A stretch of DNA of 42,948 nt from Pseudomonas sp. LS-2 (GCF_003605735.1 NZ_QXTJ01000046.1:1-42948); one strand, 5' to 3'; positions 8,411-16,390 are shown, counted from the stretch's first letter. The notes: a model not told the origin generated them from the sequence alone. Numbers and translations: made by a program.

Positions 8411-8806
8411 ATGTCCAGAATGCTAAACCAAAACGATGAAGCCGCGCGTTTTGTCCAGTATCACCAGGATGAGGTAGACGGGCTTTTGAAAGCTAGTATT
8501 ACTGCTGGCAGGCGTTTCGTTCAGGTCTACGGCACCTCGCTGCAGATAGGGGCGTGCCTAAAACTGTCACGCTATCTCGATCTGGCGAATGCTGAAGGCT
8601 TTATGCTTCATCTGAGAGGGTACGCAAGCGATTTTGCTGGTATGCAACGAAAGGCGACGTATTGGAATTTGATCGACGCTATTGGAGCTTTGTGCGATGC
8701 GATCGGAGCCTCGTGGCCGTACATGAATGTGGATGTAAGAAGCGCCAGACTTGTTCATGCCCAAGAGTTATTGGATGAGACAGGTTTGCTGCTGACGGAA
8801 TGCTAA
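8411..8806 (+). CDS. Hypothetical protein, 131 residues
   Basis: A soluble, mainly helical protein of unknown family. GGAG in TTACGGAGATTGCC serves as ribosome binding site. It has its own structured leader and ends at a strong terminator, so it is probably a single-gene unit. Confidence 0.6.
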   Translation: MSRMLNQNDEAARFVQYHQDEVDGLLKASITAGRRFVQVYGTSLQIGACLKLSRYLDLANAEGFMLHLRGYASDFAGMQRKATYWNLIDAIGALCDAIGASWPYMNVDVRSARLVHAQELLDETGLLLTEC

Positions 8807-8825
8807 TTCTGTTTATGTAGACGAC

Positions 8826-8865
8826 AAAAAGCCCGGCTTGCTTGACTGCGAGTCGGGCTTTTTGT
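8826..8865. terminator. Bidirectional rho-independent terminator
   Basis: AAAAAGCCCGGCT ... AGTCGGGCTTTTT forms a GC-rich stem with A-runs on one side and T-runs on the other. It serves the convergent genes at 8411 (plus) and 8867 (minus); the latter's stop codon abuts it. Confidence 0.85.
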
Positions 8866-8866
8866 T

Positions 8867-9142
8867 TTAGAGCGTATGGCCAATCGATGGTGCTTCGCTG
8901 CAGTATTCGCCGGCGTTCGGGGGGATGATCAGATCGTGTATAGGCGGATGCACATCAGCAAAGGACATAGATGGTCCTGGAGCAGTGAGATCCGTTTCGC
9001 ATCCCTCCTTGGGCGTATCGAAGCTGAGGAACTCAGTGGGTAGCCCAGCTGCCAAGAGCCCATTGCTCACTGCAGCACTAAATCCAATCAGCAGTAGCGT
9101 ACCAATGCCTAGACCCGCAGCAAGCGTTTGTCTTGTCAGCAC
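8867..9142 (-). CDS. Small membrane-anchored protein
   Basis: A 91-residue product with one N-terminal hydrophobic helix (residues 8-32) and a Pro-rich exported tail with two cysteines. The start is GTG at 9142, with GAGG eight bases upstream. Family not recognised. Confidence 0.45.
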   Translation of the reverse strand: MLTRQTLAAGLGIGTLLLIGFSAAVSNGLLAAGLPTEFLSFDTPKEGCETDLTAPGPSMSFADVHPPIHDLIIPPNAGEYCSEAPSIGHTL

Positions 9143-9236
9143 AATGAAAACCTCAAGCGTTTAGACAGGCTTGAGGCTACGCCGGCGCCGATGTTGTTAG
9201 CCTTCAATCGGCGCCACTTCGGGGATCCTAAGTTGA

Positions 9237-9755
9237 TTAGTCAATGAGACGCATAATTGCCTGTTGGTCAGCATGACCTTTGGCGATCGGGCTCAGCTGG
9301 TGCCGTTCCTCATCGGTCGGGGCCCGGTGTCCTTCTGGGTGTGTCGGATCGACCATGACGTCAATGCTCCCTCTGAGCGCATCAAGGATGCCGTAGTACT
9401 GGTAATGCTGGCGCTGTTGATTTGTGTGGTCGCTTCGCTGGTGTGCGACCTCGAGCAGTTGGCCCAAGGCAATGATGTTCGCCGCAAAGGAAGCGCCTTC
9501 AAAGGTTAGAGATTCCTCGGCCATCCCGTAGCGGGCGGTGACCTTGCCACTTTCAGGTAGCACCAGCGCTACAGCACCGTTGGGATATTGACGCAACTCA
9601 TACGCCCCTCCCTGATACTGATCTTGGAGTAAATGCTTCATTGCGTTAAAGACAGCCTGTTCGAAGGCGACACAGTAGGGGCCATAGATTTCGAACATCT
9701 TCTCTGGAGTGAGCGGCAGCGTTGAATACGGTAGGGTGTTTGTGTCTGGCAGCAT
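9237..9755 (-). CDS. ardB: ArdB/KlcA-like antirestriction protein
   Basis: The 172-residue product fits the ArdB/KlcA family in length and in motif order: a helix before YQGGAYELRQYPNGAVALVLP (the GG-x-W/Y-x-F strand region), then FEGASFAANIIALGQLLEVA matching the family's SADAAGIxxxLFALSQL helix, then HYQYYGILDAL matching HYYLLRDYA, and a C-terminus ending IMRLID like the family's IFRAID. ArdB/KlcA proteins relieve type I restriction in vivo and are common on conjugative elements, where they protect incoming DNA. I chose ATG 9755 because AAGGAA lies eight bases upstream; the frame is open further to 9842. The match is by motif and divergent from the reference proteins. Confidence 0.7.
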   Translation of the reverse strand: MLPDTNTLPYSTLPLTPEKMFEIYGPYCVAFEQAVFNAMKHLLQDQYQGGAYELRQYPNGAVALVLPESGKVTARYGMAEESLTFEGASFAANIIALGQLLEVAHQRSDHTNQQRQHYQYYGILDALRGSIDVMVDPTHPEGHRAPTDEERHQLSPIAKGHADQQAIMRLID

Positions 9756-9900
9756 TACGAGGTTCCTTGTGGTCAGAAGCCTTGAGGATGCAGCAGATCT
9801 TAGAAGTGCAAGCCTGCCTGCGATCAGCCTGCAGGGTTGCAAGTGTAAAAGCCCGTAGTAGCCTTCGAATGTTATGCCATGCCTGGGTAAGCCCTAGGGT

Positions 9901-10773
9901 TTGAGTAACGCGCCGGCAGAAGCTGGGCTTGAAAAGGATATTTTTTTGTCGACGATTGATAATACTCGCTTGGCCAACACGAGCCTTTCTTTCGGCCGAT
10001 GGCCGGTTTGGATCGCAGAGGCTGTTCCGGTGGCACTCCGAGTGCTCCCGTTCTTCTTGGCGCTGACATTTTTCGCCGCGATGACGGCGATCTTGCTGCT
10101 CTTAACGGTAGGGAAAACGGCCTTCCACTTATTCAGCCTGGCTAGCCCATTGGTATTCATCATTATTGCGATGAGTGCGTGGAAGTCGGGAATGCTGCCT
10201 GGCTCTCTGGTGATTAGCCAAAGCATTGGCGAGGGATCCCCTTGGCGGAGATTCTTCAAGATTGCAGCGCCTTTGGCGCTGGTGATAGGAGGCGTTCTAA
10301 ACCTAATTACATTGGCGGCCATGTTCGGAGCAGATTTATCTGCGTGGAGCCAGGGTGATCTGCCTCGGACTACATTTCCATTAGAATTGCTCAATCCAGA
10401 AAAGCGTACGCTTTTAGTGATTCTCTACACTACAGCAGTTGAGCAGCAACTGAGCTTGATGCCATTGTTCATCGTTATGGGTGGAAGGTTGGAGCCATTA
10501 TTGGTGGCTGGTGTAATCGCTCGCAGAATTAACTGGGAACAGGCATTCAAAATACAGGCGAGTCTGAGTAAAAGAGAGAAACTTTGCTTGGGACCGATGC
10601 GTCTCCTAGTTCTTGGTGGCGTATGCTTACAGGCTTCTGCGCGAGTTCTTGACGCGACCTCAAGCTGGGTCGGTGTTGGGCTCTTGCTAGCCAGCATCTG
10701 TGGGTGGTTGTTTTATTGCTGTCTAATTACAGTTGCAGCAAAAGATGTATTGGCTGAGCTACCTAAAGAATGA
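9901..10773 (+). CDS. Multi-pass inner-membrane protein
   Basis: A 290-residue protein of unknown family with about six hydrophobic segments (near 42-70, 73-92, 120-145, 172-190, 233-245 and 255-280). Its start is TTG at 9901. Only nine bases separate its stop from the ATG of the HEPN gene at 10783, so the two probably form an operon and may act together. It is not a recognisable transporter. Confidence 0.55.
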   Translation: MSNAPAEAGLEKDIFLSTIDNTRLANTSLSFGRWPVWIAEAVPVALRVLPFFLALTFFAAMTAILLLLTVGKTAFHLFSLASPLVFIIIAMSAWKSGMLPGSLVISQSIGEGSPWRRFFKIAAPLALVIGGVLNLITLAAMFGADLSAWSQGDLPRTTFPLELLNPEKRTLLVILYTTAVEQQLSLMPLFIVMGGRLEPLLVAGVIARRINWEQAFKIQASLSKREKLCLGPMRLLVLGGVCLQASARVLDATSSWVGVGLLLASICGWLFYCCLITVAAKDVLAELPKE

Positions 10774-10782
10774 GTTCGCGAA

Positions 10783-12084
10783 ATGGCTGATCTTGACAAT
10801 GTTGAGATTTTCAAAGTTAAACCTGTGGTTAGCAGGCTGCGTTATCTCCTTGGTCAATATGTAAAAGACCGTGAAAGGGAGAATGAGGAAGATTACCAAG
10901 GTTCGTTTCACATTTTTGAGCAGGATGAGCCCCTCTGTAGAGCCTTGTTCGTCACAGAGTATGCTTGTAAACACCTCGATTATGAGTTTCTCATGACGAT
11001 CATTAACTGCCTAGTGGTCGATTATGAGGTGCGTGATCCAGTTGAGATTTGCAATAGGATGATAAGTTACATCAAGGAAACCAACGGATTCCGGGACTGG
11101 GTAGCTATCTTCCCAGTCGGGTTCAATACCTTCATGGAGCGTAAGCCATTAAGCGGCGAGTTCCAGATAGGAAGGTTTGTGCTAACTGAGCCAAAAAAAT
11201 CCCATTCTGATTTGAATGATTTTTTGAACAGAAAATATGGATATTCGCAGCTGGTTTATGAAGATTATGTGCATTATTCGCGCGATAATGTGAGTAATTC
11301 TGCTTTCAAGAAAAATGCCCTTCTTTCATTTGAAATGCATGGGTCTGAAGATGCTGTCAAATTTTCTGCTATAACAAAATTCAATCATTTTCGAAGGGTG
11401 TTCGAGCTGTTTACAGCGATGTCTGGTTCGCCAGGTGCCATTTGGTCGCAAGGACAGCGCGATATTCATCATTGTTTTTTAATAAACAAGGATTCTGGTG
11501 GTGTTGAGTTAAATCCCCTTAATGTGCGATCCAACATTGGTGGGAATTATAATGAGCGTTTCATGGAGTTTGCGAAAGAAAATGACTTTGAGTATTTCGT
11601 CAATTTAATTTTTTATTCTGATGATAGGGTGTTTTCGCGTATTCGAAGCGCACTGTATTTCTTCTCAAAGGCCTATAATGGGCGCGACCATGTTATGAAT
11701 TTCTTGTCATACATGATTGCTATTGAGTCGCTCTTTGCTCGTTCGGAGAAACAGAAAATCAAAGAGACGTTGGCTGGCTTCGTTTCTCGGCTAAGTTACC
11801 CATCTCATTTGCACGAAAAATACAGCGATGTCGTGAAGGACCTATACCGTCAGCGATCTGATCTGGTTCATTCGGGAAAGTTCGACTTGAGAGATGATAC
11901 GCTGGACCTGGCAAAAGACGTCGCCGGCTCGACAATTTTATCATGTCTCAGATTGCACCGAGATTTAATCGCTGAAGGTAAAGCTGTTGACATTCAATCT
12001 AGATATTTTCGTTTTCTAGATAAGATGTCACGAGAGGAGTCGGTGGCCGCATCGGATGTGTCAGTTGAGCGTCCGACGGAATGA
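10783..12084 (+). CDS. ApeA-like HEPN-domain protein, candidate abortive-infection ribonuclease
   Basis: A 433-residue protein with an N-terminal region of unknown fold (about 1-290) and a C-terminal HEPN domain. The domain shows the conserved helix MIAIESLFARSEKQKI, a second helix after KYSDVVKDLY, and the catalytic Rx4H motif RSDLVH at residues 358-363. This order fits the ApeA-like HEPN family, whose characterised members are anti-phage RNases. The gene is visibly more AT-rich than its neighbours, which suggests separate acquisition. It follows the membrane-protein gene by nine bases and lies near the antirestriction gene. Catalysis and phage defence are inferred. Confidence 0.7.
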   Translation: MADLDNVEIFKVKPVVSRLRYLLGQYVKDRERENEEDYQGSFHIFEQDEPLCRALFVTEYACKHLDYEFLMTIINCLVVDYEVRDPVEICNRMISYIKETNGFRDWVAIFPVGFNTFMERKPLSGEFQIGRFVLTEPKKSHSDLNDFLNRKYGYSQLVYEDYVHYSRDNVSNSAFKKNALLSFEMHGSEDAVKFSAITKFNHFRRVFELFTAMSGSPGAIWSQGQRDIHHCFLINKDSGGVELNPLNVRSNIGGNYNERFMEFAKENDFEYFVNLIFYSDDRVFSRIRSALYFFSKAYNGRDHVMNFLSYMIAIESLFARSEKQKIKETLAGFVSRLSYPSHLHEKYSDVVKDLYRQRSDLVHSGKFDLRDDTLDLAKDVAGSTILSCLRLHRDLIAEGKAVDIQSRYFRFLDKMSREESVAASDVSVERPTE

Positions 12085-12149
12085 TAATAAAAGCTTGTGT
12101 TTGGAGCCGACTGACAGCAAAGGCAAAATCGGTAGACCTAAAATATGAG

Positions 12150-12164
12150 CTACTATATTAGTAG
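12150..12164. promoter_or_regulatory. CTACTA-TAT-TAGTAG palindrome, possible operator
   Basis: A perfect 6-bp inverted repeat around TAT lies just upstream of, and abutting, the AGGTG ribosome binding site of the small gene at 12176. A regulator bound here would block its transcription start or leader. Confidence 0.35.
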
Positions 12165-12175
12165 GTGATTTTGAA

Positions 12176-12391
12176 ATGGTACGTGAAATGGGCGAGGGAA
12201 CAGATTTGCATGCGAAGCGTTCTTTGGCTACTGACGTGATGCGGCTCAATCGCGCTTATTTCGAGGATGGTTGCGCATGCATTAACACATCAAAGGTAAT
12301 CCAAATTTGCCCAACGAATATGGATGATGCATCTGCTGTAGCGTTTTACGAAAAGTCGTGTATTTGTTCGCGAAATTATATTCAGCGTTGA
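12176..12391 (+). CDS. Small hypothetical protein, 71 residues
   Basis: A Cys-containing small protein (CACIN, ICPTN, CICSRN) of unknown family. AGGTG lies about nine bases before the ATG, and an operator-like palindrome precedes it. The cysteine pattern is not a clear zinc finger. Confidence 0.4.
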   Translation: MVREMGEGTDLHAKRSLATDVMRLNRAYFEDGCACINTSKVIQICPTNMDDASAVAFYEKSCICSRNYIQR

Positions 12392-12429
12392 TCGTGTATT
12401 GGTCAAAGGTTGGTTATTGCAAAGGCAAA

Positions 12430-12452
12430 AAAAAACCCGACCGAAGTCGGGT
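12430..12452 (-). terminator. Rho-independent terminator reading leftwards
   Basis: The stem ACCCGAC-CGAA-GTCGGGT is followed, on the minus strand, by a run of at least eight T. It ends a leftward transcript that would cover the small frame at 12480-12581. Confidence 0.8.
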
Positions 12453-12479
12453 ATCTTTCCCACCGGAGTGGTGTTTTGC

Positions 12480-12581
12480 CTAAGCCTGGTAAGCCAGTTT
12501 CCTGGAAAAAACCCTGCAGTGCAGGGTGGAGGCGAATGGGCCCTTTCGTTCGGCTTGCGCGTACTTGATGTAGCTCATTCT
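12480..12581 (-). CDS. Possible small protein of 33 residues
   Basis: A short frame beginning MSYIKYAQAERKGPFAS starts at ATG 12581, after GGTAAGAGA, and ends about 28 bases before a strong leftward terminator. The frame is open upstream to a TTG at 12683. The only strong support is that the terminator needs a leftward transcript here; this could instead be a non-coding RNA. Confidence 0.3.
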   Translation of the reverse strand, partial: RMSYIKYAQAERKGPFASTLHCRVFSRKLAYQA

Positions 12582-12936
12582 CTTACCATCTGCGACTGCA
12601 GTTGTTTTTTGGATAGGATCATCCGAGGCACCGACTGCTGACCTCGCCGTCCAGAAGAAGAATCTTCTGAACAGGATACACAAAAATGTGTATCCCAGCT
12701 TTATGGACAGTGGCAGCCTTCTGGACGTCTAAAATCAAGCAACGTGCAACCTCCCACCAAGGGTGGAGGGTGAACAGAAATAGGGTATGGAAGGTGTTTC
12801 AGAGAATGCTGCAAGCAGCTTGGCTATACGCCAGACCGATGATCATGCACCGGTGGAAGAGGCTGCATAATGCCAGTGGTTTGGGACGGGCGCAATATCT
12901 GCCCCTCAAAACATCTCTAATCTGACACTGAGGCCA
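12582..12936. other. Region without a convincing gene
   Basis: It holds several inverted repeats: GATACACA-AAAA-TGTGTATC at 12675-12694 (perfect 8-bp arms) and CCTCCCACC ... GGTGGAGG near 12750-12769. Short open frames on both strands lack good ribosome binding sites and recognisable content. It may hold the promoter and 5' part of a leftward small RNA ending at the 12430-12452 terminator. Confidence 0.4.
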
Positions 12937-12937
12937 T

Positions 12938-12963
12938 AAAAAAAGCCCCTCGAATGAGGAGCT
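12938..12963 (-). terminator. Terminator of the mvaT gene
   Basis: On the minus strand, AAGCTCCTC-ATTC-GAGGGGCTT followed by a run of seven T lies 14 bases past the mvaT stop. Confidence 0.8.
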
Positions 12964-12976
12964 TTGTTGGCCCTCG

Positions 12977-13348
12977 TTAGGCTTGGACCCACGACTCTAC
13001 AGTGTCGCCACCGTACTCTTGCTTCCAATTCTTAAGAGTTTTGTGGTTGCCACCTTTGGTCTCAACGATTTCGCCGTTGTGAGGGTTTTTATAGACCTTC
13101 ATTACGCGTTCACGACGCTGCGCTTTGACCTGAGGATTCGCTTTGGACGAGGAGTTGCGCCCAGCCTGGGGATCAAGAAGCGCGATGATGTCGCGCAGAG
13201 ATTTTTGATATTCGCCCATTAGGGACCGAAGCTTACCTTCGAACTCCAACTCCTTTGCCAACCGATCGTCTTTGGACAGTTCCTCGAGGCGGCGCTGCAA
13301 CTCCTTGATCGATTCTTCCGTGCTGCGGTATTCATTGATGAGGGACAT
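12977..13348 (-). CDS. mvaT: MvaT-family H-NS-like nucleoid protein
   Basis: The 123-residue product matches the Pseudomonas MvaT/MvaU/Pmr family along its length. It opens MSLINEYRSTEESIKELQ, has the coiled-coil dimerisation region (residues 1-60, with ELEFEGKLRSLMGEYQKSLR), a short linker, and the C-terminal AT-hook-like domain with YKNPHNGEIVETKGGNHKTL. MvaT proteins coat AT-rich DNA and silence foreign genes. Plasmid copies such as Pmr of pCAR1 reduce the cost of plasmid carriage. I chose ATG 13348 because GGAGA lies upstream and the sequence then matches the family start; the frame is open to 13360. It is a single-gene unit with its own terminator. Confidence 0.95.
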   Translation of the reverse strand: MSLINEYRSTEESIKELQRRLEELSKDDRLAKELEFEGKLRSLMGEYQKSLRDIIALLDPQAGRNSSSKANPQVKAQRRERVMKVYKNPHNGEIVETKGGNHKTLKNWKQEYGGDTVESWVQA

Positions 13349-13394
13349 GCAATTCTCCATTGGTGCATCAGCGGGGTCGTAGGCCGCTTATGTT

Positions 13395-13536
13395 AAAGGC
13401 TTCGCTTCGGTCAGCGAAGGGGGCAAGACTCGAAACAGGGGCCAATTGGCAATTCTAGCCGGTGCAGCGTCTGCGATGATCGGGGTCCAGTTGTGTTACC
13501 CCCCTTTATGGCCCAGCAAGAGCGGGCCATTTTTTC
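13395..13536 (+). ncRNA. Possible small RNA or attenuated leader
   Basis: The divergent region upstream of mvaT contains a stem CTTCGCT-TCGGTC-AGCGAAG (13400-13419) and, at 13508-13535, a rightward terminator: ATGGCCC, loop, GGGCCAT, then TTTTT. No plausible gene lies upstream of this terminator on the plus strand apart from a 22-codon frame. The transcript would be either a small RNA or the leader of the genes at 13588 and 13790. Confidence 0.35.
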
Positions 13537-13587
13537 TTGCATATTCGGAAACTCCTGTTCAATTGAATTATTGATATGGAGGTGCCT

Positions 13588-13797
13588 TTGAGCACGACTC
13601 AAGATTTTTTTCGAAGCAAGGTGACGACCGTTCCATTATTGGCTCCCACGCGGGGCGTGGAGATACGGGGCTTCTCAGCATTGGACGCCCGCAAGCTGCC
13701 AATTCGGAGTTGTACTGGATCCTCGGATCAATCCAAGCCGGTGTCAGCTACAAACCTCGATAAAACTGCGACGTCCTGGATAAAGACTAATGGCTAA
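13588..13797 (+). CDS. Small hypothetical protein, 69 residues
   Basis: The TTG at 13588 follows GGAGG by five bases and is preferred to the ATG at 13576. The gene overlaps the next start by eight bases (the ATG of 13790 lies inside its last codons), suggesting translational coupling. No recognisable domain; the call relies on the binding site and the overlap. Confidence 0.35.
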   Translation: MSTTQDFFRSKVTTVPLLAPTRGVEIRGFSALDARKLPIRSCTGSSDQSKPVSATNLDKTATSWIKTNG

Positions 13798-14299
13798 AAA
13801 ATCGCACCACTCGTCAATTCTCTGGCCAGAGTTCGCTGACTGCGCGATGGATCTCTTGGCTCCGATCGGCCAATTCTTCAAGGACGCCAATGCCATACAT
13901 GCTGGCAGCCGCGGAGAGTCTTTCGCTCTTGAGAATGGAAAAACAAAGCGGCTAGTGTCACTCGATGTGCGCCGTACCTCAATGAGCGCGCAAACAGATC
14001 GTTTGGACACTCGTCGCATGGACGTTAGGTTATTCGTTGGGTATGGGGTGTATGGAAGCGTAGGTACACCGGTTGTTGTTGGATCGCTACGCCAGGAGCT
14101 GCAGGACAAGGTTGAGCAAATCCTTTGCAGTCGAGTACCACGAGATTCCGGCACTTCTCTCAGAGTCGAGTTTCAAGACGGCTCACTCGAAATCAAGGCC
14201 TCCGGTAACGCTCAAGGGTGGACATTGCATGCCAGTTTAATGATCAGCCATTGTGCTTTGGCTAGGGTTGTTGCAGCCCGTCATGCTCACTCGCTATGA
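13790..14299 (+). CDS. Hypothetical protein, 169 residues
   Basis: A soluble protein of unknown family. It starts ATG GCT AAA inside the end of the preceding small gene. It contains a Gly/Val-rich central stretch (VGYGVYGSVGTPVVVG) and no membrane segment. Confidence 0.5.
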   Translation: MAKKSHHSSILWPEFADCAMDLLAPIGQFFKDANAIHAGSRGESFALENGKTKRLVSLDVRRTSMSAQTDRLDTRRMDVRLFVGYGVYGSVGTPVVVGSLRQELQDKVEQILCSRVPRDSGTSLRVEFQDGSLEIKASGNAQGWTLHASLMISHCALARVVAARHAHSL

Positions 14300-14377
14300 T
14301 TTCTGAATTGATGAGGCAGCTTGAGCTGCCTGTCATGGGCCTCTGGCCAACCAGCTGTTATGCAGCATATAACCACC

Positions 14378-14432
14378 CTCGCGGGCTTCTATCCCGCAGG
14401 GGGAGGGGTTCGCGTATTATCGGAGCTCCTCC
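14378..14432 (+). promoter_or_regulatory. Hairpin leader of the lipoprotein gene
   Basis: GCGGG-CTTCTAT-CCCGC is followed by a G-rich tract and TATTATCGGAG just before the ATG at 14433. This matches the arrangement and partly the sequence of the leader at 8358-8410. Confidence 0.4.
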
Positions 14433-14669
14433 ATGAAAAAAATGCTCGTACCGCTGCTGTTCGTGATGCTTGTTGGGTGTGCCAAAAGCGCTCCCTCCAT
14501 CCCAGATCATGATCCGCGGCTGTATACCGGCTCTTCGCGTATCGTTCCCGTATGCCAGCGATTCAGCACTACGTTCCAGTGCACTTGGATTGAGTTAGCG
14601 CCCCGGCACGAATCAAAGGCATCTGAAGCGGTCCACGTAGTGACAAAAGTCGACGGTATAGCGCTGTAA
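14433..14669 (+). CDS. Small lipoprotein, 78 residues
   Basis: The product opens MKKMLVPLLFVMLVGCAKS, a signal peptide with a lipobox (LVGC, lipidated Cys at residue 16). The mature part has two further cysteines (VCQRF, FQCTW). Ser at +3 rather than Asp at +2 favours the outer membrane. It has its own leader and terminator. Similar tiny lipoproteins of transfer regions act as entry exclusion or secretion components, but nothing here assigns a role. Confidence 0.6.
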   Translation: MKKMLVPLLFVMLVGCAKSAPSIPDHDPRLYTGSSRIVPVCQRFSTTFQCTWIELAPRHESKASEAVHVVTKVDGIAL

Positions 14670-14683
14670 TTCGTCAGGAAAGA

Positions 14684-14708
14684 AACCCGCCTTGTGCGGG
14701 TTTTTTTT
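14684..14708 (+). terminator. Rho-independent terminator
   Basis: AACCCGC-CTTGT-GCGGGTT followed by a long T-run, 15 bases past the lipoprotein stop. Confidence 0.9.
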
Positions 14709-14912
14709 GGCCAGAATTTACTCGAAACCATTTGCACCCTGACCTAGTTGGTAGCAAGCCCCGACTGCTGTTATCGGTTCTTGGCGTCCACGTTGGGCTT
14801 CTTTTGCTTAGATTTTGGATTCTGATACCAAGGTGCGAGGACATCCAGCAGCTACTTAGCTACTATCCGCGGCTTACGCATAGGGACACCTGCAAGATCA
14901 CAGGACAAACGC

Positions 14913-15449
14913 ATGCCATCTGTACAAAACCCGATCGCCCTGGCCGCACTAAATCGCGCGCTCAATGCCGTTCGAAATGGGCCAGCACCCCGCCCGAAGT
15001 ACGACAGCAGAACCGCTGACAAATTTAATATCCGTGGTTATCAGGAGCTCTTTGACGAACTGGCCGGAATCGGCCGACATCAAGGGCGAAGCATGAACTC
15101 CGAAGCCGTAGCCGGTATTCTCGACGCCTTGGGGGGGCGTGTGCGCTCAGTCGCCATGCTGAACATTTTAAAGGCAAATCTGGGGGAGGAAGTCAGCGCC
15201 CGCGTGCTGGCTGAACTGCCTGATTTCGATCTGGAACTATGCAAGACGCGCAGTAACTGCGTGCTTCGATTCCCCCCTCACGTCCGTGAGACGATTCGAG
15301 ATGGAGTGGCAAATGTCACAATGGACGCTACTACAATGAACCAGTGGATGCTCGACGCATTGGTGCAGTGGGTTCAGGTGCAGCGCCAGCAGTACGCGCT
15401 GCTGACGGCAGCGATCGCTATGAATCAGAAGGTGTTAGGGACCCGCTGA
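14913..15449 (+). CDS. Protein with two Arc-like ribbon-helix-helix domains
   Basis: The 178-residue product has two stretches that fit Arc/MetJ ribbon-helix-helix folds. The first, near residues 36-76, reads KFNIRGYQELFDELAG then GRSMNSEAVAGILDAL, close to the Arc pattern (F-x-LR ... GRSxNSEI). The second, near residues 118-155, reads LRFPPHVRETIRDGV then TTMNQWMLDALVQWV. RHH proteins normally dimerise to bind DNA, so one chain with two units could form the fold by itself. It probably regulates element genes. Its 3' end overlaps the convergent gene at 15435 by 15 bases. Confidence 0.6.
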   Translation: MPSVQNPIALAALNRALNAVRNGPAPRPKYDSRTADKFNIRGYQELFDELAGIGRHQGRSMNSEAVAGILDALGGRVRSVAMLNILKANLGEEVSARVLAELPDFDLELCKTRSNCVLRFPPHVRETIRDGVANVTMDATTMNQWMLDALVQWVQVQRQQYALLTAAIAMNQKVLGTR

Positions 15450-15695
15450 GCGCAGCCGCTCGCGCTCTCGGTAAATCGCCTGCTGCATGAAATACAAGCC
15501 GATTAAGTGTCCGCCATGCAGGTCGTTCCAGGCCTGCTGGACAACCTCGTAACAGCCGTCCAACTCTTTGACCAAGCGTCGATAGTGCTCAATCTCGATC
15601 GTCAGGTTGCGAATTTCCTGCGCCGGATATGCGCGGTAGATCCGGCGCAGATCGGGTAGCATGGTCGGCGCAAAGGGTGGGAGTTCTTTTGCCAT
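15435..15695 (-). CDS. Hypothetical protein, 86 residues
   Basis: A small, mainly helical protein with no recognised domain. It starts at ATG 15695 without a clear ribosome binding site and ends inside the 3' end of the convergent RHH gene. GC-rich with codon use like its neighbours. Confidence 0.45.
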   Translation of the reverse strand: MAKELPPFAPTMLPDLRRIYRAYPAQEIRNLTIEIEHYRRLVKELDGCYEVVQQAWNDLHGGHLIGLYFMQQAIYRERERLRSAGP

Positions 15696-15823
15696 TTTTG
15701 GTTTGTCATCTGTATGGATAACCAGTAGTTTGGCAGATGAAAACCCACTTAGGAAGGCAACAGCTCATAACCAGACCCACGGTAATCGCCGTGGCCAGTA
15801 ACCAAACGGATAAGGTGGCTGTG

Positions 15824-16390
15824 ATGAGTGACGACAAACCGATGTTCATCGGCGGGGTGAGAGTAGTCCCGATCAACGATTCACAGACCTACGGCCCCTG
15901 CCTCGCCTGCGGTAACGACGCCATGCGTGACGGGGCTCTAGTCTGTGCCGAATGCCGCGCCCTAGAGGCCAAGGCTAAAGCACTGCCGCTGCCAATCGAA
16001 CAGATAGCCAAGCTGCTGGCTGGCGCCAGCGAGATGCGCGACGACTTCCTGGAGGAAGGCCTGCCCGCGCTGCTGCGGGTGATCGATATCGGGCTGGAGT
16101 ACAGCGGCCAATCGCGGATTTGTGGCCGGTTCCTGCTTGGACTTTTCAACGGCGGCGACTTCCCCTTCGACCTCACTACTCTCCGCGGATTGGACGACGA
16201 CTTGGCTGACGACTGTCTAGAAGCGCTCCGGATGGATTCACGCGCAGTCGGCGAGGTGCATTCGCTGGTGCCCAACGGGCAGGCGATTTTTGATCAGTTG
16301 CAGGTGAAGTGGGCGACCCACGACGAAACCAAGGATTGGCCCGAGCCGCTGCTGGCCCGCTGGCGTGCCTTTCGCACCGACGAAAACTGA
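15824..16390 (+). CDS. DUF7673-family protein with N-terminal zinc-finger-like motif
   Basis: The product has a CLACG ... CAEC motif near residues 26-45, which could bind zinc, followed by a region fitting DUF7673: LPALLRVIDIGLEYSGQSR, then FLLGLFNGG-x-FPFDLTTLRGLD, then LRMDSRAVGEVHSL. DUF7673 is common on Pseudomonas integrative and plasmid elements and has no known function. I chose ATG 15824 because AAGGTG lies upstream; the frame is open to 15737. Confidence 0.6.
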   Translation: MSDDKPMFIGGVRVVPINDSQTYGPCLACGNDAMRDGALVCAECRALEAKAKALPLPIEQIAKLLAGASEMRDDFLEEGLPALLRVIDIGLEYSGQSRICGRFLLGLFNGGDFPFDLTTLRGLDDDLADDCLEALRMDSRAVGEVHSLVPNGQAIFDQLQVKWATHDETKDWPEPLLARWRAFRTDEN

